From positions 372,001 to 436,000 of the forward strand of contig NZ_JALKBG010000003.1 in the NCBI RefSeq assembly GCF_023016155.1: a stretch of 64,000 bases of DNA, read 5' to 3'. This DNA comes from Aliiroseovarius sp. F20344 (GTDB taxonomy: Bacteria > Pseudomonadota > Alphaproteobacteria > Rhodobacterales > Rhodobacteraceae). Shown here one piece after another: positions 25,853 through 35,906 of the stretch. A program made the position numbers and the translations under genes. Under the pieces are notes generated by a model that saw only the letters and a program-made list of their open reading frames with translations, was not told the DNA's origin and made no database searches. Each line of letters begins with the position of its first letter. Positions within the stretch are counted from its first letter, which is position 1.

Positions 25853-26344
25853 ATGATCCGCAACTCAATGCTCAGCTCTTTCGTGAAGCTTATTCTAAGT
25901 GGCGTACTGGCCGCGACACTGACAGCGATGCCTGTGCAAGCGCGGGATAAGACTTCCGGTGACGACAGTGCCGCAATCATTGCCGCTCTATTGGGACTGG
26001 TCACGCTAGGCGTCCTGTTGTCCGGGAACGACGATGAACCAAGCTATCCAGGTGGGCACATCACAAACCCTTACAAACCGACCCACCCGCACCGCCCACA
26101 CGGCGTCACCACATTTCGCAAGCTGCCGTCCAATTGCCTACGTGAATACCGTACGCAGACGGGCCGCAAGATCATGTTCGGCAACAAATGCCTGCAAAAA
26201 AGATTCAAATACGCCCACGAACTTCCCCGCGCTTGTCAGAACACAGTTGTCGTTCGGAATCGCAAAGGTGTCTACGTCGCACGACGCGGGTATGTCCCCG
26301 CCTGCCTCAGCAAACGAGGCTACCGCGCGACCCGCAGATACTAA
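25853..26344 (+). CDS. Hypothetical exported basic protein
   Basis: A 163-residue protein with strong ribosome site AAGGAGGAT before ATG 25853. The N-terminus has a signal peptide ending in MPVQA-RDK, then a second hydrophobic stretch (AAIIAALLGLVTLGVLLSG). A proline/histidine-rich linker (TNPYKPTHPHRPHG) precedes a basic C-terminal domain with four cysteines (SNCLREY, NKCLQKRF, RACQNTV, PACLSKRGY). The cysteine spacing suggests two disulfides. Similar proteins occur in Rhodobacteraceae, but I know no function. Confidence 0.75.
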   Translation: MIRNSMLSSFVKLILSGVLAATLTAMPVQARDKTSGDDSAAIIAALLGLVTLGVLLSGNDDEPSYPGGHITNPYKPTHPHRPHGVTTFRKLPSNCLREYRTQTGRKIMFGNKCLQKRFKYAHELPRACQNTVVVRNRKGVYVARRGYVPACLSKRGYRATRRY

Positions 26345-26398
26345 GGAACATCGAGCAGCGGCGCGCCGGTCCCTTTCACTTCACGCGCCGTTAAACTT

Positions 26399-26426
26399 GG
26401 CAGAGGCTTCGGTCTCTGCCCTTTTT
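26399..26426 (+). terminator. Rho-independent terminator before rnhB
   Basis: A 7-base stem GGCAGAG/CTCTGCC (26399-26420) with an 8-base loop is followed by CTTTTTA. It ends transcription from the exported-protein gene 55 bases upstream. Confidence 0.75.
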
Positions 26427-26457
26427 ACTTGCGGGACTGGGTAGATTGAGTCACCCC

Positions 26458-27102
26458 ATGGGCATGACAAAACCTGTTCCTGATTTCAGTTTTGAAACCA
26501 CCGCGATAGAGCGCGGTTATTGCTATATTGCTGGTGTGGACGAAGTTGGGCGCGGTCCGCTGGCCGGCCCCGTGACTGCCGCTGCCGTGATTCTAAACCC
26601 TGAAGATATTCCTGAAGGGCTAAACGATTCCAAAGCGCTGTCTGCAAAACGGCGTGAAGCGTTGTGGGAAACGATTCATGACAAAGCCTGTGTGTGCATT
26701 GCCCATGCATCGGTCGAAGAGATTGATGAGCTAAACATACTGCGCGCCAGCCATCTGGCGATGGAGCGCGCAGTCGCTGGGCTTTCTCAATCGGCGGACT
26801 ATCTGCTAATCGACGGAAACCAGACGCCGCGCGACCTGACACTGCCATCCGAAACCATTGTGAAGGGCGACGCGCGGTCCGTGTCGATTTCTGCCGCGTC
26901 GATCGTGGCAAAAACTGCTCGTGATCGGATCATGGTGGATTTGGCGCAACAGTACCCCGGCTATGGCTGGGAGACGAACGCGGGATACCCATCAAAAAGT
27001 CACAGGTTGGCGCTTCAAAATCTTGGGGTAACCCCACACCATAGACGTTCGTTCAAGCCAGTACACAATATCTTGTATCAACAGAAAAATGTAAGTGACT
27101 GA
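26458..27102 (+). CDS. rnhB: Ribonuclease HII
   Basis: A 214-residue RNase HII, which nicks RNA-DNA hybrids and single ribonucleotides in DNA. The signature YIAGVDEVGRGPLAGPV carries the DE pair, and further catalytic Asp residues are in LLIDGN and the KGDARSVSISAASIVAK stretch. The GYPSKSHRLAL segment is also typical. ATG 26458 is preferred over TTG 26446. It is followed on the same strand by ccrM, the two separated by a 113-base promoter region. Confidence 0.96.
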   Translation: MGMTKPVPDFSFETTAIERGYCYIAGVDEVGRGPLAGPVTAAAVILNPEDIPEGLNDSKALSAKRREALWETIHDKACVCIAHASVEEIDELNILRASHLAMERAVAGLSQSADYLLIDGNQTPRDLTLPSETIVKGDARSVSISAASIVAKTARDRIMVDLAQQYPGYGWETNAGYPSKSHRLALQNLGVTPHHRRSFKPVHNILYQQKNVSD

Positions 27103-27139
27103 TTCAAAAAAGAATTTGACGACGAATCGTCTTTGAATC
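27101..27139 (+). promoter_or_regulatory. Cluster of three GANTC sites upstream of ccrM
   Basis: Three GANTC sequences lie in 39 bases (27101, 27124, 27135), against an expected one per 256 bases. GANTC is the CcrM target, and GANTC sites in the ccrM promoter of Caulobacter make transcription depend on methylation state. A TTGACG element (27117-27122) overlaps the group, and an 11-base palindrome GACGA-A-TCGTC lies at 27121-27131. Confidence 0.6.
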
Positions 27140-27146
27140 ATCCTAA

Positions 27147-28316
<1,170 letters not shown>

Positions 28317-28409
28317 TCCACAAAGAATTTGCGGTGCGCGCATCAGACGCGCCCGCACCATCAGGTACCGCCTGTGCCTGTGGCCCGCCGCCACAGCACA
28401 ACCTGACTG

Positions 28410-28441
28410 GCCCTGCCTACTTGTTAGGCAGGGCTTTTTTT
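28410..28441 (+). terminator. Rho-independent terminator of ccrM
   Basis: A perfect 10-base stem GCCCTGCCTA/TAGGCAGGGC with loop CTTGT is followed by seven Ts. It lies about 95 bases past the ccrM stop. Confidence 0.92.
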
Positions 28442-28454
28442 GCTTTCTGGGGGC

Positions 28455-29078
28455 ATGACACCGATCCTTTATTCCTTCCGCCGCTGCCCCTATGCCATCC
28501 GCGCCCGTTTGGCGATTGCCAGCGCTGGTGTGCAGGTTGAGCTGCGCGAGATCCTTTTGCGCGACAAGCCACCCGCGTTTCTGGAGGCATCGCCAAGCGC
28601 GACGGTGCCCTGTCTTGTTCTGGAAGGCCGCGTGCTGGATGAAAGCTTTGACATCATGCGCTGGGCATTAGAGCAGTCCGATCCTGAAGGGCTTCTGCAG
28701 ATGCCGGATGAAGGGTTGGAGCTGATCCAGATGTTTGATGGACCGTTCAAGCAGGCGTTAGATTTGACGAAATACGCGGTGCGGCACCCCGACAGTGATC
28801 CCGAAATCACGCGTGCTGATGCAATGGAAATGCTGAGAGGTTTGGAAAAGCAACTTTCAGAAGGATGGCTCTTTGGCGCCCGCCCCACATTGGCGGATCT
28901 GGCAACACTTCCGTTCCTGCGGCAGTTTGCGAATATCGACAAACCCCGCTTCAACAGCGAGGTCACACCCAACGTTTCAGCTTGGTTAGAGACGTTTTTG
29001 GCCAGTGATCGGCTTTCCTTCGTTATGAAGAAATACCCCGTCTGGACAGACAAAGACGCGCCGCTGCACTTCCCTTAA
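28455..29078 (+). CDS. Glutathione S-transferase family protein
   Basis: A 207-residue thioredoxin-fold/GST protein. The N-terminal LYSFRRCPYAIRARLAIASAG has CPYA in place of CxxC, like omega/glutaredoxin-type GSTs. VPCLVLEGRVLDESFDIMRWA carries the cis-Pro and the glutathione-binding Glu-Ser. The helical C-terminal domain follows (ARPTLADLATLPFLRQF). Start ATG 28455 lies just after the ccrM terminator. It converges with alkB, and the two stop codons overlap. Confidence 0.9.
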   Translation: MTPILYSFRRCPYAIRARLAIASAGVQVELREILLRDKPPAFLEASPSATVPCLVLEGRVLDESFDIMRWALEQSDPEGLLQMPDEGLELIQMFDGPFKQALDLTKYAVRHPDSDPEITRADAMEMLRGLEKQLSEGWLFGARPTLADLATLPFLRQFANIDKPRFNSEVTPNVSAWLETFLASDRLSFVMKKYPVWTDKDAPLHFP

Positions 29079-30214
29079 CGGATCGCGGGCGGCGGCAAAG
29101 TTCCGGCCTTGTAAGCGCTCCAATCCTCAACTTCCGGGTAGTGCAGCTTCCGCCAAGCACGCACGCGCGGATTCATCACGCGCCGCCAGACGGGCGGGAT
29201 CAGCGCGGCCATCGTCATTACCGGATAACCATAAGGAAGCTGCGGCGCTTCGGCGTCAGGATAGGTCTGCAACAGCGGAAAACGACGGGCGGGTTTGTAA
29301 TGGTGATCCGAATGGCGCTGAAGATTAATCAGCAACCAATTTGACGCCTTGTGATCTGCGTTCCAGCTGTGATGCGGCATCACGCGCTCGTACTTCCCAT
29401 CGCCTAGGTGCTTACGAGTCAGACCATAGTGCTCGACATAATTCGTCAGCTCCAGCTGCCAGATGGCAACAAATGCTTGAAAGGCAAATAGCGCAAGACC
29501 AATCCAGCCGCCCACCCAGACGGCCAGGATAATGGCGATCAGTTGCAACGACCCATAACGCCAAAAGGGGTTCGCTCGATCAGAAACGGCCAAGCCGCGA
29601 CGCGCCAGCATCGCTTTCTCGGCTTTCCAGGCCGAGACCGGGGCCTCGAACAGCACGCGAAGGAAGAAACGGTGGAAGCCTTCATTGTACTTAGCCGTCA
29701 CCGCATCGCGGGTTGTGCCCACATGGGGATGGTGAACCAGCAGATGCTCGGTGCGAAAGTGACTGTATAGGACGGTGGCTAAAAGTAGATCACCCAACCA
29801 CCGTTCGAGCCGGTTGGATTGGTGCATCAGCTCGTGGCTATAGACAATCCCGACCGTGCCGGACAAAACACCAACGCCAAAAAACGCGCCGAACTTTTCG
29901 GCCGTGCTCAGATGCTCGGCCCCGGTGACGTACCAAATCATTCCGTAAATCATCACGAACTGGACCGGGAACCAGACCATCGTAATCGCGCGGTACCAAA
30001 ACAGATCAGCATCCTCGATCGAGGGGTCCGCATTTTCCGTATACCGCCCCATCACCGCATCTAGGATCGTATAGAGCCACCATGTACCCAGTGGCGGCAG
30101 TAACAGAAACCAACCGCCCTGTGTTGCAGCAGCAATCACCAGAAAGGGCAGGACAATCGAAATCCCAAACGGGGCAGCGTTGCGAAACCGCGATACTGTG
30201 GGCGCAGAGAGCAT
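29075..30214 (-). CDS. alkB: Alkane 1-monooxygenase (AlkB)
   Basis: A 379-residue integral membrane di-iron hydroxylase. The histidine boxes are HELMHQ (residues 127-132), HHPHVGT (161-167) and LQRHSDHH, with the additional AlkB motif NYVEHYGL. About six hydrophobic segments precede and separate the boxes. The enzyme oxidises the terminal carbon of medium-chain alkanes using electrons from rubredoxin. No rubredoxin or rubredoxin reductase is adjacent. mutY lies 49 bases upstream on the same strand. Confidence 0.9.
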   Translation of the reverse strand: MLSAPTVSRFRNAAPFGISIVLPFLVIAAATQGGWFLLLPPLGTWWLYTILDAVMGRYTENADPSIEDADLFWYRAITMVWFPVQFVMIYGMIWYVTGAEHLSTAEKFGAFFGVGVLSGTVGIVYSHELMHQSNRLERWLGDLLLATVLYSHFRTEHLLVHHPHVGTTRDAVTAKYNEGFHRFFLRVLFEAPVSAWKAEKAMLARRGLAVSDRANPFWRYGSLQLIAIILAVWVGGWIGLALFAFQAFVAIWQLELTNYVEHYGLTRKHLGDGKYERVMPHHSWNADHKASNWLLINLQRHSDHHYKPARRFPLLQTYPDAEAPQLPYGYPVMTMAALIPPVWRRVMNPRVRAWRKLHYPEVEDWSAYKAGTLPPPAIR

Positions 30215-30263
30215 AAGAAAGGTCCTTTTGTTGCCCTAAGACTAGCTGCGATTGCTGGTCCGC

Positions 30264-31304
30264 TCAATGCGGCAGATGCGCTATCGCCACGTCATATGCT
30301 TTGCGCATAACAGTCGGCAAATCTGTGCGTTGGACGTCTCTAAACAGACCCTGTTCCGCCTGAACTTTTCCTTCTACGTGAACAACACGTAGCGAGAGCC
30401 GAAGGTGAAAATGCGTAAAGGTGTGACGAACCTCGACACCTGGATCCTGCCAGTTTGCATTGAATGGGGGGTGCTCGATCGCATCCTCGCCCCACTCGGC
30501 ACCGGGCCATCCCAGCATTCCGCCCAGCAATCCCTTTTCAGGTCGCCGTTCAACCAACCACTCCCCAGCTTCATTGCATGCCAGATACGCCACGCCATAT
30601 CGCGTGGGTTTCTTTGCTTTGGGTTTCTTTCTGGGAAGCTCAGCCTGAATGTCCGCCTTACGAGCCAAACAGTCTCTATTCCAGGGGCAAATACCACAAC
30701 CGGGGGATTTCGGCGTGCAAATGGTTGCCCCCAAATCCATCACAGCCTGCGCGTAATCTCCCGCGCGTTCCTGTGGAGTCAGCGTTTGCGCAAGCTCCGT
30801 CAGTTCTGCCTTCGAATCCGGCAGCGGGGTTGTCACTTCGAATATTCGGGACATGACCCGTTCAACGTTTCCATCCACAACGGTTTCAGGCAAATCATAC
30901 GCGATGGCCGAGATTGCTGCTGATGTATATGGGCCAATCCCGGGCAATGACTGCAGGCCATCGCGGGTAGATGGAAAACCGCCCATGGCTGTAACTTCCC
31001 GCGCGCATTTCAGAAGATTGCGCGCCCGTGCATAGTATCCAAGCCCAGCCCATTCCCCCATGACGCGCTCGTCTTCAGCGCCGGCCAAATCTTGAACCGT
31101 TGGCCAAAGCGCCAGAAATCGGGTGAAATAGTCTCTTACCGCAGCCACGGTGGTTTGTTGCAGCATGATCTCGGACATCCACACGGCATAGGGGTCCGGA
31201 ACCACGCCATTCGCACGATCCGCAGGGCTGACACGCCACGGAAGCACACGAGCATGGCGGTCATACCAAGCCAGTAGATCGGCAGTTTTCGGCGCGTCAC
31301 ACAA
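30264..31304 (-). CDS. mutY: A/G-specific adenine glycosylase
   Basis: A 346-residue MutY, removing adenine mispaired with 8-oxoguanine. The catalytic Glu is in MSEIMLQQTTV, the helix-hairpin-helix is LPGIGPYTSAAISA, the catalytic Asp is in TVVDGNVERV, and the [4Fe-4S] cysteines follow C-x6-C-x2-C-x5-C (CTPKSPGCGICPWNRDC). The C-terminal NUDIX-like domain that recognises oxoG is present. It is divergent from the DciA-like gene. Confidence 0.95.
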   Translation of the reverse strand: MCDAPKTADLLAWYDRHARVLPWRVSPADRANGVVPDPYAVWMSEIMLQQTTVAAVRDYFTRFLALWPTVQDLAGAEDERVMGEWAGLGYYARARNLLKCAREVTAMGGFPSTRDGLQSLPGIGPYTSAAISAIAYDLPETVVDGNVERVMSRIFEVTTPLPDSKAELTELAQTLTPQERAGDYAQAVMDLGATICTPKSPGCGICPWNRDCLARKADIQAELPRKKPKAKKPTRYGVAYLACNEAGEWLVERRPEKGLLGGMLGWPGAEWGEDAIEHPPFNANWQDPGVEVRHTFTHFHLRLSLRVVHVEGKVQAEQGLFRDVQRTDLPTVMRKAYDVAIAHLPH

Positions 31305-31393
31305 GTGTTATCCCCTATCAGTCGTTTGTTCTGGCATAGCAAACGGAACGGCCTAGAATAAGCAAAAATGCAAGAGTCCTTAAACCCACGAAA

Positions 31394-31915
31394 ATGAGCA
31401 CTGCACCCAAATATCCCCGTCGCAAAAAAGGGTTCGAGCGTACATCGTCCCTTTTGTCGACCCGAATTCGCAAAGCAAGCGAAACGCGGGGGTTTGCGGT
31501 GACACGTGTCTTGACCCATTGGGCCGAGATTGTGGGTGAAACTACGGCTAAGATTTCACGTCCTGTGGATATATCATACGGGCGCGGCGGAATGGGGGCC
31601 ACGTTGACAGTCCTGACCACCGGAGCGCAAGCGCCCATGCTAGACATGCAAAAGGACCAACTGCGCGAGAAAGTGAATGCCGTTTATGGTTACAACGCCA
31701 TTTCACGCATCCGCATCACGCAAACAGCGGCTACTGGATTTGCCGAAGGGCAAGCTCAGTTTACGCCCGCACCTAAGAAGCCATCACGCCCGGATCCCGA
31801 GGTCTTGGCGCGTGCAACAGACGAAACAAAAGACGTCGGAGATGACGGGCTAAGATCCGCGTTGGAACTTCTGGCGCGCAACGTCATAACAAAAAACAGA
31901 CACAAACAAGGCTGA
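31394..31915 (+). CDS. DUF721/DciA-like protein
   Basis: A 173-residue DUF721 protein. The conserved region is FAVTRVLTHWAEIVGETTAKISRPVDIS, then GATLTVLTTGAQAPMLDMQKDQLREKVNAVYGYNAISRIRIT. DciA proteins help load the replicative helicase DnaB in bacteria without DnaC. The tail is charged and probably disordered. It is followed after six bases by the DsbA-like gene, so the two form an operon. Confidence 0.85.
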   Translation: MSTAPKYPRRKKGFERTSSLLSTRIRKASETRGFAVTRVLTHWAEIVGETTAKISRPVDISYGRGGMGATLTVLTTGAQAPMLDMQKDQLREKVNAVYGYNAISRIRITQTAATGFAEGQAQFTPAPKKPSRPDPEVLARATDETKDVGDDGLRSALELLARNVITKNRHKQG

Positions 31916-31921
31916 AAACCT

Positions 31922-32578
31922 ATGAATCGTTTCCTTCCCATCCTGATCGCAGCAGTGATCGCCATCGGTGGCGCTGTTTACATGTCACAAAACAGCGGCT
32001 CGCTTCCAGGCGTTTCCGTCGCCGAGGCGCAAAGCACCGATACCGCAGTTGAACCTGCGGCTGATATGATCATTGGGGACGAAAACGCCCCAATCACCGT
32101 GATCGAATATGCCTCCTTCACCTGCCCCCACTGTGCAAACTTCCACGAGGATACGTTCAAGAAGCTGAAGCAGAACTTCATCGACACCGGGAAGGTGAAG
32201 TTCATCCACCGCGAAGTTTATTTCGACCAGTTTGGGCTGTGGGCCGGCATGATCGCACGCTGTGGTGGCGATATGCGCTACTACGGTTTGATTGACTTGA
32301 TCTATGGCGGTCAGAAGGATTGGATCGCCGATGGTTCCCCTGCCACCATTGTTGCCAACCTGAAGAAACTGGGCCGCACCGCTGGCATGAATGATGACCA
32401 AATGGATGCTTGCCTTCAGGACGAAGCGTCCGCGCAAAGCCTTGTTGCTGCTTATCAGAAGAATGCCGGTGCGGATGAGATCACCGGAACCCCATCCTTC
32501 ATCATTGATGGTACCAAGTATTCGAACATGGACTATGACGAGTTCGAAGCGATCCTAAATGAAAAACTAGGCTCGTAA
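31922..32578 (+). CDS. DsbA-family thiol oxidoreductase
   Basis: A 218-residue periplasmic protein. An N-terminal hydrophobic anchor/signal (FLPILIAAVIAIGGAVYMS) is followed by a DsbA-like thioredoxin fold with active site FTCPHC (68-71) and the cis-Pro loop TGTPSFIIDG. It likely catalyses disulfide formation in exported proteins, though no DsbB is in this window. It follows the DciA-like gene by six bases. Confidence 0.93.
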   Translation: MNRFLPILIAAVIAIGGAVYMSQNSGSLPGVSVAEAQSTDTAVEPAADMIIGDENAPITVIEYASFTCPHCANFHEDTFKKLKQNFIDTGKVKFIHREVYFDQFGLWAGMIARCGGDMRYYGLIDLIYGGQKDWIADGSPATIVANLKKLGRTAGMNDDQMDACLQDEASAQSLVAAYQKNAGADEITGTPSFIIDGTKYSNMDYDEFEAILNEKLGS

Positions 32579-32586
32579 GTAACCCA

Positions 32587-32617
32587 GCGGATTAGGGCCA
32601 ACTAGACCCTAATCCGC
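32587..32617. terminator. Hairpin between convergent dsbA-like and lpxK genes
   Basis: A perfect 11-base stem GCGGATTAGGG/CCCTAATCCGC with a 9-base loop. It starts eight bases past the DsbA-like stop and covers the last codons and stop of lpxK. No clear T-tract is present on either side, so it may act as an RNA 3'-end stabiliser rather than a classical terminator. Confidence 0.5.
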
Positions 32618-33610
32618 CATAATCTCAGCGATTGCGCCGTCAATCACATCCCAATCCAGAAGCTCCAATCGCACTGGGACTGTCAAAACGCGCCGCCGGA
32701 AACTGTCCGGCAGCCTGACTGCATCTTTCTCGGTCGTAACCAGTTGAGCGCCCAATGCCGCTGCCTCAACCTCGAGCCGTTTCATAAGTGCTTCCGTCAG
32801 CGGCTGATGGTCCGCCAGTGCCTCGGCACGTAGAAGATTTGCACCCAGATCGCTGACCGTTGCAAAAAACTTATCGGGCAAACCAATTCCCGCGAAGGCC
32901 AGCACATCCATTCCCTGCCAATCCATTCCAGTTTGAAGCGGCACCAATTGCGCCGAGGAATGGGGGCAGGCGATTTCACCTCCCCAGTCCTGCACAAACT
33001 TGGCCTGCGCCCGTGAGTGTCCGATAGACAGCAGTATATCAGCGCGTTTCATCCCGGCACGCACCGGTTCACGCAAAGGTCCGGCCGGAATACAGCGTGC
33101 ATTTCCAAACCCCTTAACAGCATCCACCACTACGATGGACAGTGTTTTGTGAACGCTGGGGTTTTGAAAGCCATCATCCATCAAGATGATTTCGGCCCCG
33201 GCATCTTCCGCAGCTTTGACGCCTTTGACACGATCCCTTGCAATCCAGGTAGGCGCAAATGCAGCCATCAGAAGTGGCTCATCGCCCACTTGATCGGCCT
33301 TATGTCGCCCTTCTTCTACGCGCAACGGCCCCTCTTCACTGCCGCGATGACCGCGAGAAACAATGTGGACTTCTATTCCTTTTGAAATCAGTCTCTGAGC
33401 CAGCGCAATTGTTGTTGGCGTTTTGCCGGTGCCACCTGCGTTGATGTTGCCAATACAGATCACGGGGACCGACGCATGATAGCCAGATCCCGCACGCGCC
33501 ACGCGTCGCGCGGTTCCTAATCCGTAAAGCCACCCTAAAGGCGCAAGCAATCTTGCGCGCCAATCAAGGCTGTCGGGTGAGGTAAACCAATAACTGGGAG
33601 TGCGCATCAA
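32609..33610 (-). CDS. lpxK: Tetraacyldisaccharide 4'-kinase
   Basis: A 333-residue membrane-associated kinase that phosphorylates the lipid A disaccharide. The P-loop is in VICIGNINAGGTGKTPTTIALA, followed by HIVSRGHRGSEEGPLRVEE and the Asp-containing IILMDDGFQNPSVHKTL segment. The N-terminal hydrophobic region fits inner-membrane association. Its ATG overlaps the stop of the upstream waaA gene by four bases, so lipid A phosphorylation and Kdo addition are encoded together. Confidence 0.96.
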   Translation of the reverse strand: MMRTPSYWFTSPDSLDWRARLLAPLGWLYGLGTARRVARAGSGYHASVPVICIGNINAGGTGKTPTTIALAQRLISKGIEVHIVSRGHRGSEEGPLRVEEGRHKADQVGDEPLLMAAFAPTWIARDRVKGVKAAEDAGAEIILMDDGFQNPSVHKTLSIVVVDAVKGFGNARCIPAGPLREPVRAGMKRADILLSIGHSRAQAKFVQDWGGEIACPHSSAQLVPLQTGMDWQGMDVLAFAGIGLPDKFFATVSDLGANLLRAEALADHQPLTEALMKRLEVEAAALGAQLVTTEKDAVRLPDSFRRRVLTVPVRLELLDWDVIDGAIAEIMAD

Positions 33611-34893
33611 ACGACCTTTCGCCCTTCAGCTTCATCCAGCAACTCCAATAGATGGCTCACCAAATACTCGCTGACGTCAGCGCCTTTGGTGGTGACATCC
33701 CAAGCTGCGATCGCCATCTCTGCAGCCTTGTCGGGGGCAAGCAGATGCTCGATCTCTATGGCTAAAGTTGCCGCATCATTGACTTTGCGAGCGGCACCGG
33801 CATTTCGCAGCCGCTCAAACGATGCCGCATGGCGTCCGCCATTTGGTCCATAGAGCACAACAGAGCCTAATCCAGCTGATTCCAATGGATTCTGGTGCGC
33901 GCCGTCCGCTAGCGTTCCGCCAATAAAGCTGATCGAAGCCAGATGCATCCAAAGCCCACATTCATCCCCACGATCCACAACAAAGATCTGATCATCCCTA
34001 TGCGGATAAGTGTCGCGATCACGCGTTGAGATGATCCAATTCTCTTGCTCCAGCGTTACTGCTAGGTCGCTGGCAAGGCTCGGTTCATTTGGAATAAGAA
34101 CAAGCAACAACCGATGCGATTTTCGAATCAGAGTGCGATGTGCAGCAAGAATTGCATCTAGCTCTGCCTTATCGACACCAACGGCCAACCAAACCGGCCG
34201 CGCATCCATCTTCTGCGCGATCAGATCCCGTTCCTCGGCGTCACACCCGGGCACTTGGCTGAATGGCAGAAGCTGGCCTGTCATGCGAAGCTTGTCGGCT
34301 GTTACACCCAATCGAATGAACTCTTGTTTCGCGGCACCGTTCATTGGCAAAACAGTGTCTATCTTAGCCAAAAAGTCACGCATTGACCCCAGCTTGAACC
34401 GGTGTGTCAATCCGCGCTCTTGTGGTGGAACAGCATTCACCCAAAGCATCGGCGTGCTTTTTTCATCAAGCGTCGAGACAAACAGCGGCTCGATATCCGA
34501 CCCAGCCCAAATCGCAATGTCAGGCTTCCAATGATCCAGAAACGCAGAAATCGAACTCGCATCCAGCTTGGGAGGGTTCTGTTGAACGAAACCCGGAGCA
34601 TCTGGCCCAAGAAAATGTGCATCTTGCACTGTGACCAGAAATGTCACCTCTCCCATCTCGGCGCGTAGAGGGGATAGAAGAGAGATCAGTGCCTCGTTAT
34701 CCTCTGGCTCATTCAGGCTTGCCCAAATGACAAGACCATTGGGCCTCGGCTGAAGCGGAACGATGGCTTGCGTTTTTTTGGGATCACCTGGCTGATGTCT
34801 GTTGACTGTTTCCGTTGGTGAGCTGCGATTGGAGTCTTTCTTGCCTTGCAAGGCCTGCAAGCCGCGAAGCAGAGTTGATCCAATGGGCGACAT
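33607..34893 (-). CDS. waaA: Kdo transferase (WaaA/KdtA)
   Basis: A 428-residue GT30 enzyme, transferring Kdo from CMP-Kdo to lipid A. Recognisable parts are the N-terminal RPNGLVIWASLNEPEDNEAL, the LWVNA region, LLVLIPNEPSLASDLA and the C-terminal FIGGTLADGAHQNPLESAGLGSVVLYGPN, which binds the nucleotide sugar. ATG 34893 follows an AAGAGAAG site; an in-frame GTG at 34938 would add 15 residues. kdsB, which makes the donor, is about 19.6 kb away. Confidence 0.92.
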   Translation of the reverse strand: MSPIGSTLLRGLQALQGKKDSNRSSPTETVNRHQPGDPKKTQAIVPLQPRPNGLVIWASLNEPEDNEALISLLSPLRAEMGEVTFLVTVQDAHFLGPDAPGFVQQNPPKLDASSISAFLDHWKPDIAIWAGSDIEPLFVSTLDEKSTPMLWVNAVPPQERGLTHRFKLGSMRDFLAKIDTVLPMNGAAKQEFIRLGVTADKLRMTGQLLPFSQVPGCDAEERDLIAQKMDARPVWLAVGVDKAELDAILAAHRTLIRKSHRLLLVLIPNEPSLASDLAVTLEQENWIISTRDRDTYPHRDDQIFVVDRGDECGLWMHLASISFIGGTLADGAHQNPLESAGLGSVVLYGPNGGRHAASFERLRNAGAARKVNDAATLAIEIEHLLAPDKAAEMAIAAWDVTTKGADVSEYLVSHLLELLDEAEGRKVV

Positions 34894-34979
34894 AATGTGT
34901 CTTCTCTTCCGAACGCTGGATTTGAGTGTGTTTTTCACGCGTCACATTAAGTGAATCCCTGAGCGGGTGAAAGGTGCGA

Positions 34980-35897
34980 TCAATGATGCCATTCCCCGCG
35001 CGCCAGCATCGCTATCTCACGGTTTATTCGATCAAAACTGTCACGCGCACGCTTGGATTGATGCCGTGCGCGCAGATAGCCATGAACCAATCCTTTCTCA
35101 TTGAACCAAACAGCTTTGCCGCCAGCCTTCTGAATAGCGTCGCGATAGGTTCCCCCATCATCCGCCAATGGATCACATTCTGCTGTAATAGAGACTGTTT
35201 GTGGCAAATTGCTAAAGTCGGTATCCTCCAGCGGGGCAGCGGTGGGATCTGGCCCAACTGGCGCTGTCGTAAAACGGATCTGATTGTAAAATTTCAGGTC
35301 CTCCATCGACAACATCGGGGCATTCGCATGATCGACATAGGACCCTTTGGTCATGTCGCCACCAAGGCCCGGATAAATAAGAACCTGCCCAGCAAGATCG
35401 ACCGAGTCCCGAAGCGAATGACTGGCCGAAGCTGCCAGATTTCCGCCAGCACTATCCCCTACAAGAACAATTGGTTTGGGCTGTGTTAGAGCCACATGCT
35501 GAACAACCGTAACGGCGTCTTTAAAGGCCGCCGGGTGGCGATGCTCAGGACACAAACGATAGTCGACACTAACCACGCGCAAACCGGTTTCATGGGCAAT
35601 TTCAGCGCAGACATCATCGTGGCTTTCAAGCCCACCGACCACGAATCCTCCTCCGTGGAAATAGACCACGGTGCCTTTCGGATCATTGGGTTCATAGATG
35701 CGGGTTGGGACCGTATCGATACGCTCATCCCAAACATTCAGCCCCGTTGGGTAGCCTGCGAAGAAGGCGCGGCACATGTTGTTATAAACCTCGCGTTGCT
35801 GGGCAACGGATCGGTTCACCGCATCGGGAGGGTAGTGGGCGTCCGTTTCGTGAATGAAACGCCAAATCTCGTCATCGATCAGTTCTGAATAATCCAT
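34980..35897 (-). CDS. Alpha/beta hydrolase (HSL-type esterase)
   Basis: A 305-residue hydrolase of the hormone-sensitive-lipase family. The oxyanion motif is FHGGGFVVGG, the nucleophile Ser is in VLVGDSAGGNLA, the acid Asp is in ITAECDPLADDG, and the catalytic His is in KGLVHGYL. The substrate is unknown. It starts nine bases after arsJ on the same strand, so it likely belongs to the gapdh-arsJ operon. No signal peptide; cytoplasmic. Confidence 0.9.
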   Translation of the reverse strand: MDYSELIDDEIWRFIHETDAHYPPDAVNRSVAQQREVYNNMCRAFFAGYPTGLNVWDERIDTVPTRIYEPNDPKGTVVYFHGGGFVVGGLESHDDVCAEIAHETGLRVVSVDYRLCPEHRHPAAFKDAVTVVQHVALTQPKPIVLVGDSAGGNLAASASHSLRDSVDLAGQVLIYPGLGGDMTKGSYVDHANAPMLSMEDLKFYNQIRFTTAPVGPDPTAAPLEDTDFSNLPQTVSITAECDPLADDGGTYRDAIQKAGGKAVWFNEKGLVHGYLRARHQSKRARDSFDRINREIAMLARGEWHH

Positions 35898-35906
35898 GCA
35901 GGCAAG

